A DNA stretch of 64,000 bases from Pseudomonas sp. MRSN 12121 (GTDB lineage Bacteria; Pseudomonadota; Gammaproteobacteria; Pseudomonadales; Pseudomonadaceae): contig NZ_CP010892.1 of the NCBI RefSeq assembly GCF_000931465.1, positions 1,426,001 through 1,490,000 of the forward strand, in the 5' to 3' direction. Shown piece after piece: positions 60,124 to 64,000 of the stretch. Position 1 is the stretch's first letter. Every line of letters begins with the position of its first letter. A model generated the notes under the pieces. The model did no database searches. It worked only from the letters and a program-made list of their open reading frames with translations, and was not told the DNA's origin. The position numbers and the translations under genes were made by a program.

Positions 60124-61488
60124 ATGAGCACACCGGCGAGCAATCAACTGTTCGATGCCTACTTCACTGCCCGCGATATGCGCGAGGTGTTCTGCGACCA
60201 GGGCCGGGTCCAGGCCATGCTGGATTTCGAGGCCGCGCTGGCCAGGGCGCAGGCCCGGGTCGGGGTGATTCCGGCGGGCGCCGTGGCGCCGATCGAGGCG
60301 GCCTGCCGGGCCGGGCTCTATGATTTTTCCGCCCTGGGCCAGGCCATCGCCACGGCGGGCAACTCGGCGATTCCGCTGGTCAAGGCCCTGGGCAAGCAGA
60401 TTGCCCGCAGCGATGCCAGCGCCGAGCGTTATGTGCATCTGGGGGCGACCAGCCAGGACGTGATGGACAGCGGGCTGATCCTGCAACTGCGGCAAGCGCT
60501 GGGCCTGGTCGAGCACGACCTGGCGCGCCTGGGCGACCTGCTGGCCGCGCAGGCCCGGCGTTATGCCGCGACGCCGATGGCCGGCCGCACCTGGTTGCAG
60601 CACGCCACGCCGGTCACCCTGGGCATGAAGATCGCCGGCTGGCTGGGGGCCGTGACCCGCAGCCGCCAGCGCCTGGCCGAGCTCAGGCCACGCCTGCTGG
60701 TGCTGCAGTTCGGCGGCGCTTCCGGGACCCTCGCGGCCCTGGGCGAACAGGCTTTGCCCATTGCCCGGGCCCTGGCCGAGGAACTGCGGCTGGAACTGCC
60801 GGAACAGCCCTGGCACACCCAGCGCGACCGGCTGGTGGAGTTCGCCGCGGTGCTGGGCCTGATCGCCGGCAGCCTGGGCAAGCTGGGGCGCGACATCAGC
60901 CTGCTGATGCAGACCGAGGCGGCGGAAGTCTTCGAGCCTTCGGCGCCGGGCAAGGGCGGTTCCTCGACCATGCCGCACAAGCGCAACCCGGTAGGCGCGG
61001 CGGTGCTGATCAGCGCGGCGACCCGGGTTCCCGGGCTGCTGGCGACGATGTTCGGCGCCATGCCCCAGGAGCACGAACGCAGCCTGGGCCTGTGGCATGC
61101 CGAGTGGGAAACCCTGCCGGAGATCTGCTGCCTGGTGTCCGGCGCCTTGCAACAGGCGCTGCTGGTGGCCGAAGGGCTGGAAGTCGACGCCGACCGCATG
61201 GGTCGGAACCTCGACCTGACCCGCGGGCTGGTGCTGGCCGAAGCCGTGAGCATCGCCCTGGCCCAGCGCCTGGGGCGCGAAACCGCGCACCACCTTTTGG
61301 AACAATGCTGCAAGCGCGCGGTGGCCGAACAACGGCACCTGCGCGCGGTGCTGGCGGACGAACCGCAGGTCACTGCCGAACTGTCGGCGGCGGAACTGGA
61401 TCGCCTGCTGGACCCCGCGCACTACCTCGGCCAGGCGCAGGCCTGGGTCGAGCGTGCCGTGACCGAACACATTGCCTTGAACGCTTGA
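60124..61488 (+). CDS. pcaB: 3-Carboxy-cis,cis-muconate cycloisomerase
   Basis: This 454-residue enzyme of the fumarase/aspartase superfamily has the active-site loop GSSTMPHKRNPVGAAV and the conserved HLGATSQDVMDSGLILQLR. It makes 4-carboxymuconolactone. ATG 60124 follows AAAGGATTG. Length is normal. Confidence 0.95.
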   Translation: MSTPASNQLFDAYFTARDMREVFCDQGRVQAMLDFEAALARAQARVGVIPAGAVAPIEAACRAGLYDFSALGQAIATAGNSAIPLVKALGKQIARSDASAERYVHLGATSQDVMDSGLILQLRQALGLVEHDLARLGDLLAAQARRYAATPMAGRTWLQHATPVTLGMKIAGWLGAVTRSRQRLAELRPRLLVLQFGGASGTLAALGEQALPIARALAEELRLELPEQPWHTQRDRLVEFAAVLGLIAGSLGKLGRDISLLMQTEAAEVFEPSAPGKGGSSTMPHKRNPVGAAVLISAATRVPGLLATMFGAMPQEHERSLGLWHAEWETLPEICCLVSGALQQALLVAEGLEVDADRMGRNLDLTRGLVLAEAVSIALAQRLGRETAHHLLEQCCKRAVAEQRHLRAVLADEPQVTAELSAAELDRLLDPAHYLGQAQAWVERAVTEHIALNA

Positions 61489-61500
61489 AGGAGACTGCCC

Positions 61501-62301
61501 GTGGCATTCGTACAACTCGCCGATGGCGAACTGCATTACCAACTCGATGGGCCGGACCATGCGCCGGTGCTGGTCCTGTCCAATTCCCTGGGGACCGACC
61601 TGCACATGTGGGACATCCAGATCCCGGCCTTTACCCGGCATTTCCGGGTGTTGCGTTTCGACACCCGCGGCCATGGCCGGTCCCTGGTCACGGAAGGGCC
61701 GTACAGCATCGAACAATTGGGGCGCGACGTGCTGGCCCTGCTCGATGCATTGAAGATCGAGCGCGTGCATTTCTGCGGCCTGTCCATGGGCGGGCTGATC
61801 GGCCAGTGGCTGGGCATCAATGCCGGCGAGCGCCTGCACAAGCTGGTGGTGTGCAACACCGCGGCGAAGATCGGCGATCCGTCGATCTGGAACCCGCGCA
61901 TCGAAACCGTGCTGCGCGATGGCCAGGCCGCCATGGTGGCGCTGCGCGACGCGTCGATCGCGCGCTGGTTCACCCCGGACTTCGCTGCCGCGCACCCGGA
62001 CCAGGCCAAGCTGATCACCGACATGCTGGCGGCCACCTCGCCCCAGGGCTATGCGGCCAATTGTGCGGCCGTGCGCGATGCGGACTTCCGTGAGCAACTG
62101 GCGGCCATCGACGTGCCGACCCTGGTGGTGTCCGGCACCGAGGACGCGGTCACGCCGCCGTCCGGCGGGCATTTCATCCAGGAGCGCGTACGCGGCGCCG
62201 AATACGCCGAGTTCCGGGCGGCACACCTGTCCAACGTCCAGGCCGGCGCCGCGTTCAGCGAGCGGGTCCTGGCCTTTCTGCTGGCCGGCCAGCGCATCTG
62301 A
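61501..62301 (+). CDS. pcaD: 3-Oxoadipate enol-lactonase
   Basis: This 266-residue alpha/beta hydrolase has the nucleophile elbow FCGLSMGGLIGQWLG, the oxyanion turn LSNSLGTDLHMWD, and the acid and His toward the C-terminus (GTEDAVTPPSGG; RAAHLSNVQ). It hydrolyses the enol-lactone to beta-ketoadipate. The GTG start is well placed behind AAGGAG. Confidence 0.95.
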   Translation: MAFVQLADGELHYQLDGPDHAPVLVLSNSLGTDLHMWDIQIPAFTRHFRVLRFDTRGHGRSLVTEGPYSIEQLGRDVLALLDALKIERVHFCGLSMGGLIGQWLGINAGERLHKLVVCNTAAKIGDPSIWNPRIETVLRDGQAAMVALRDASIARWFTPDFAAAHPDQAKLITDMLAATSPQGYAANCAAVRDADFREQLAAIDVPTLVVSGTEDAVTPPSGGHFIQERVRGAEYAEFRAAHLSNVQAGAAFSERVLAFLLAGQRI

Positions 62302-62310
62302 GGAATTCCC

Positions 62311-62703
62311 GTGGACGAGAAACAACGTTACGCCGAAGGCATGCAAGTACGCCGTGCGGTGCTGGGCGATGCCCATGTCGATCGCAGCCTGGCCACCCTG
62401 ACCGAGTTCAACTCGGAGTTCCAGGAAATGATCACCCGGCACGCCTGGGGCGATATCTGGACCCGTCCGGGCCTGCCGCGCCACACCCGCAGCCTGATCA
62501 CCATCGCCATGCTGATCGGCATGAACCGCAACGAAGAGCTCAAGCTGCACCTGCGCGCCGCCGCGAACAACGGCGTGAGCCGTGGCGAGATCAAGGAAGT
62601 GATCATGCAGAGCGCCATCTACTGCGGCATTCCGGCGGCCAACGCGACCTTCCATCTCGCCGAGTCGGTATGGGACGAGCTGGGCGTCGAATCCCGCGCC
62701 TGA
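62311..62703 (+). CDS. pcaC: 4-Carboxymuconolactone decarboxylase
   Basis: This 130-residue enzyme of the CMD/AhpD-like fold has the family start KQRYAEGMQVRRAVLGDAHVDR and the active-site stretch VIMQSAIYCGIPAANATFHLAE. It decarboxylates 4-carboxymuconolactone to the enol-lactone used by PcaD. It starts with GTG, nine bases after pcaD. Confidence 0.95.
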   Translation: MDEKQRYAEGMQVRRAVLGDAHVDRSLATLTEFNSEFQEMITRHAWGDIWTRPGLPRHTRSLITIAMLIGMNRNEELKLHLRAAANNGVSRGEIKEVIMQSAIYCGIPAANATFHLAESVWDELGVESRA

Positions 62704-62713
62704 GGGCCAACGC

Positions 62714-62736
62714 CGGCGCCGGGCAACCCGGCGCCG
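62714..62736. terminator. GC-only hairpin between pcaC and the methyltransferase gene
   Basis: A perfect 10-bp stem (CGGCGCCGGG/CCCGGCGCCG, loop CAA) sits between convergent stops. It lacks a U-run, so it may instead protect the 3' ends of both mRNAs. Confidence 0.55.
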
Positions 62737-62743
62737 CGACGTT

Positions 62744-63568
62744 TCAGACCGTGGCCAGGATAAAGATCCGCTTGAACGGAAACAGCGTTCGGCCATCCAC
62801 CTCGGGCGGATAGTGCTGGTGCACCCGCGCCAGGTAATGCTTGAGGAACCACTGGCGCTCCCGCTCGTTCAACGCCAGCAGCACCGGGCGCAGTGCCGAT
62901 ACCTTGACCCAGTCGAAAATCGGCGACTGGCCCTCGACCACCTGCAAATGCTCGGTTTCCCAGATATCCAGGTCGCGCGTCAGCGGTGCCAGCAGCCGGT
63001 AATAACAGTCCAGCGACAGCACCGTGCGTTCGGCCATGAGCTGGCGCAGTTGCGGCGTGCCCAGTGGGGCGCCATCGGGCCCGGGCTGTTCCAGGGTGTC
63101 GAGCATCAGCTGGTACCACAGTGCATCCCGCCAGTTGGGCATGTGGGCCGCCAGGCAACCGCCGGGGTTGAGCTGGCGCAACAGATGCGGCAGCAGTTCT
63201 TCGTGGCCGTGGATGAAATGCAGCACCGCGGCGGCGAACAGCAGGTCGGCCGGCTGTTCGGCGTGCCAGCGTTGCAGGTCGCAGCGCTGCCATAGCGCCT
63301 TGATCGGCAGGTAGCTGGCTTCGCCGAGCATCTCGGCGGAGCTGTCGACGCCGGTCAGCTCGGCCTGTGGCCAGCGCTTGGCCAACAGCTGGGTGGCGAT
63401 GCCGGTGCCGCAACCCAGGTCATAGATGCATTCGGGGTGTTCCAGGCCAACGCGGTCCAGCAGTTCCACCACCGGTCGCTCCCGCAGGCGGGCGAATTGC
63501 TGGTATCCCTGGGGATCCCATTGCGTGCAGGCAATCCTGGCCGTGGTCGGCTGAGGTTTGGTGTTCAT
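62744..63568 (-). CDS. Tam-like trans-aconitate 2-methyltransferase
   Basis: This 274-residue SAM methyltransferase has motif I IYDLGCGTGIATQLLAKRWP (48-67), then LTGVDSSAEMLGEA and LLFAAAVLHFIHGHEELLPHLLRQLNPGGCLAAHMP. The C-terminal half (IWETEHLQVVEGQSPIFDWVKVSALRPVL) is typical of Tam, which methylates trans-aconitate. It converges with pcaC and is not part of the pca operon. Confidence 0.82.
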   Translation of the reverse strand: MNTKPQPTTARIACTQWDPQGYQQFARLRERPVVELLDRVGLEHPECIYDLGCGTGIATQLLAKRWPQAELTGVDSSAEMLGEASYLPIKALWQRCDLQRWHAEQPADLLFAAAVLHFIHGHEELLPHLLRQLNPGGCLAAHMPNWRDALWYQLMLDTLEQPGPDGAPLGTPQLRQLMAERTVLSLDCYYRLLAPLTRDLDIWETEHLQVVEGQSPIFDWVKVSALRPVLLALNERERQWFLKHYLARVHQHYPPEVDGRTLFPFKRIFILATV

Positions 63569-63583
63569 GACGATTCCTTTCGT

Positions 63584-63964
63584 TCAGAGTTGTCTACCGA
63601 CGACGCTCAGGGTCCTGAGAACCAGGGCCACGCCGCGTCGGGTATCGGCGTCGCGCAGCAGCGACAGCAGTTGCCGCAGGTTCGGCGGGGCCTCCTGGGC
63701 GACGGTCTCGGCCTTGGCCAGGCGCAGCGCGTTGCCCAGGCTCCAGGTGACGGCCGTGGCTTCCTCGAACAGCCGGGCGAGTTTCTCCACCATGGGCGGG
63801 TCCAGCAGGTCGACCAGGTCCGATAGCAGAGACAACAGGTCGACGAGGTTGTCCAGGCGGCCGCCGTCCAGCAGCGGTTGCAGTTTTTTAAGCAAGGCGT
63901 CGAGGCCCGGGTTATGGGCGATATGAAGGGGCAGGCCGTCTGGCCGTTGAGCAGAAGCATCCAT
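63584..63964 (-). CDS. DUF1641-family protein
   Basis: This 126-residue helical, leucine-rich protein has LDNLVDLLSLLSDLVDLLDPPMVEKLARLFEEATAVTW and the family end LRQLLSLLRDADTRRGVALVLRTLSVVGRQL. DUF1641 proteins often lie beside formate dehydrogenase or sulfide:quinone-oxidoreductase-type genes; the relevant upstream neighbour would be beyond the window. It starts 15 bases upstream of the methyltransferase gene, so both may be one operon. Confidence 0.72.
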   Translation of the reverse strand: MDASAQRPDGLPLHIAHNPGLDALLKKLQPLLDGGRLDNLVDLLSLLSDLVDLLDPPMVEKLARLFEEATAVTWSLGNALRLAKAETVAQEAPPNLRQLLSLLRDADTRRGVALVLRTLSVVGRQL

Positions 63965-64000
63965 GGCGATTCACTCCTCCCTGTGCAGGGTCAAAGCATT

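Noticed and set aside
60073..62796. Open frame of 907 codons opposite pcaB, pcaD and pcaC
   Set aside because: Three well-known genes cover it on the other strand; the reading is a GC shadow.

Overview
The window looks like chromosomal DNA of a fluorescent Pseudomonas (P. fluorescens, P. protegens or P. chlororaphis type). It is GC-rich and densely coded. Its gene blocks follow known Pseudomonas orders: aotJQMOP, the quiP-to-slyB stretch with dinG and pdxH, braCDEFG and the pca cluster. The intergenic gaps carry short palindromic REP repeats of the GTAGGAGCGAAGCTTGCTCG type, which are usual in this group. I see no rRNA, tRNA, CRISPR array, prophage or insertion sequence.

Layout. 1-4.3 kb: arginine/ornithine ABC importer aotP-aotO-aotM-aotQ-aotJ, read leftward. 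4.5-7.8 kb: a QuiP-type acyl-homoserine-lactone acylase and a YfcG-type glutathione transferase. 7.9-13.8 kb: an isochorismatase-fold protein, three SEC-C or lipoprotein genes, two OmpA lipoproteins with calcium-type repeats, a collagen-like exported protein and a CopD-like membrane protein. 13.8-22.8 kb: dinG behind a LexA box, an agarase-like glycosidase, a class-C esterase, a third OmpA lipoprotein, pdxH and slyB. 22.8-29.7 kb: nhaA, a cysteine-synthase-fold enzyme, a flavoprotein, a lipoprotein and an SDR/LysR divergent pair. 29.8-32.3 kb: a bufferin-type RiPP operon (DUF2282 precursor, MNIO/DUF692 enzyme, DUF2063 partner, DoxX protein). 32.6-37.6 kb: branched-chain amino acid importer. 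37.9-44.5 kb: a DUF2288 protein, a 731-residue FtsZ/tubulin-superfamily protein, a hydroxyacid dehydrogenase, an MHYT-GGDEF-EAL protein and a cysteine-cluster protein. 44.8-52.5 kb: an MFS carrier, rapA, several very small proteins and the phosphate transporter pit. 53.1-62.7 kb: pcaR, pcaK and pcaIJFTBDC. 62.7-64 kb: a Tam-like methyltransferase and a DUF1641 protein.

How the genes work together. The pca genes import 4-hydroxybenzoate and dicarboxylates and run the protocatechuate branch of the beta-ketoadipate pathway from carboxymuconate to succinyl-CoA plus acetyl-CoA. The ring-cleaving pcaGH genes are not here. PcaR boxes precede pcaR, pcaK and pcaI. The aot and bra operons are amino-acid importers. 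In both, an intrinsic-terminator hairpin lies between the binding-protein gene and the permease genes, which would give extra binding protein. The bufferin operon should make a secreted, cysteine-modified metal-binding peptide.

Most interesting items: (1) the lone FtsZ/tubulin-like protein with recognisable T1, T4, T6 and T7 nucleotide and catalytic loops; (2) the bufferin operon with inverted repeats in its leader; (3) a 15-bp hairpin that buries the whole Shine-Dalgarno sequence of the second OmpA lipoprotein; (4) a well-spaced sigma-28 (FliA) promoter before an unknown small protein. All calls were made by eye from sequence and recalled family knowledge; no search was run.
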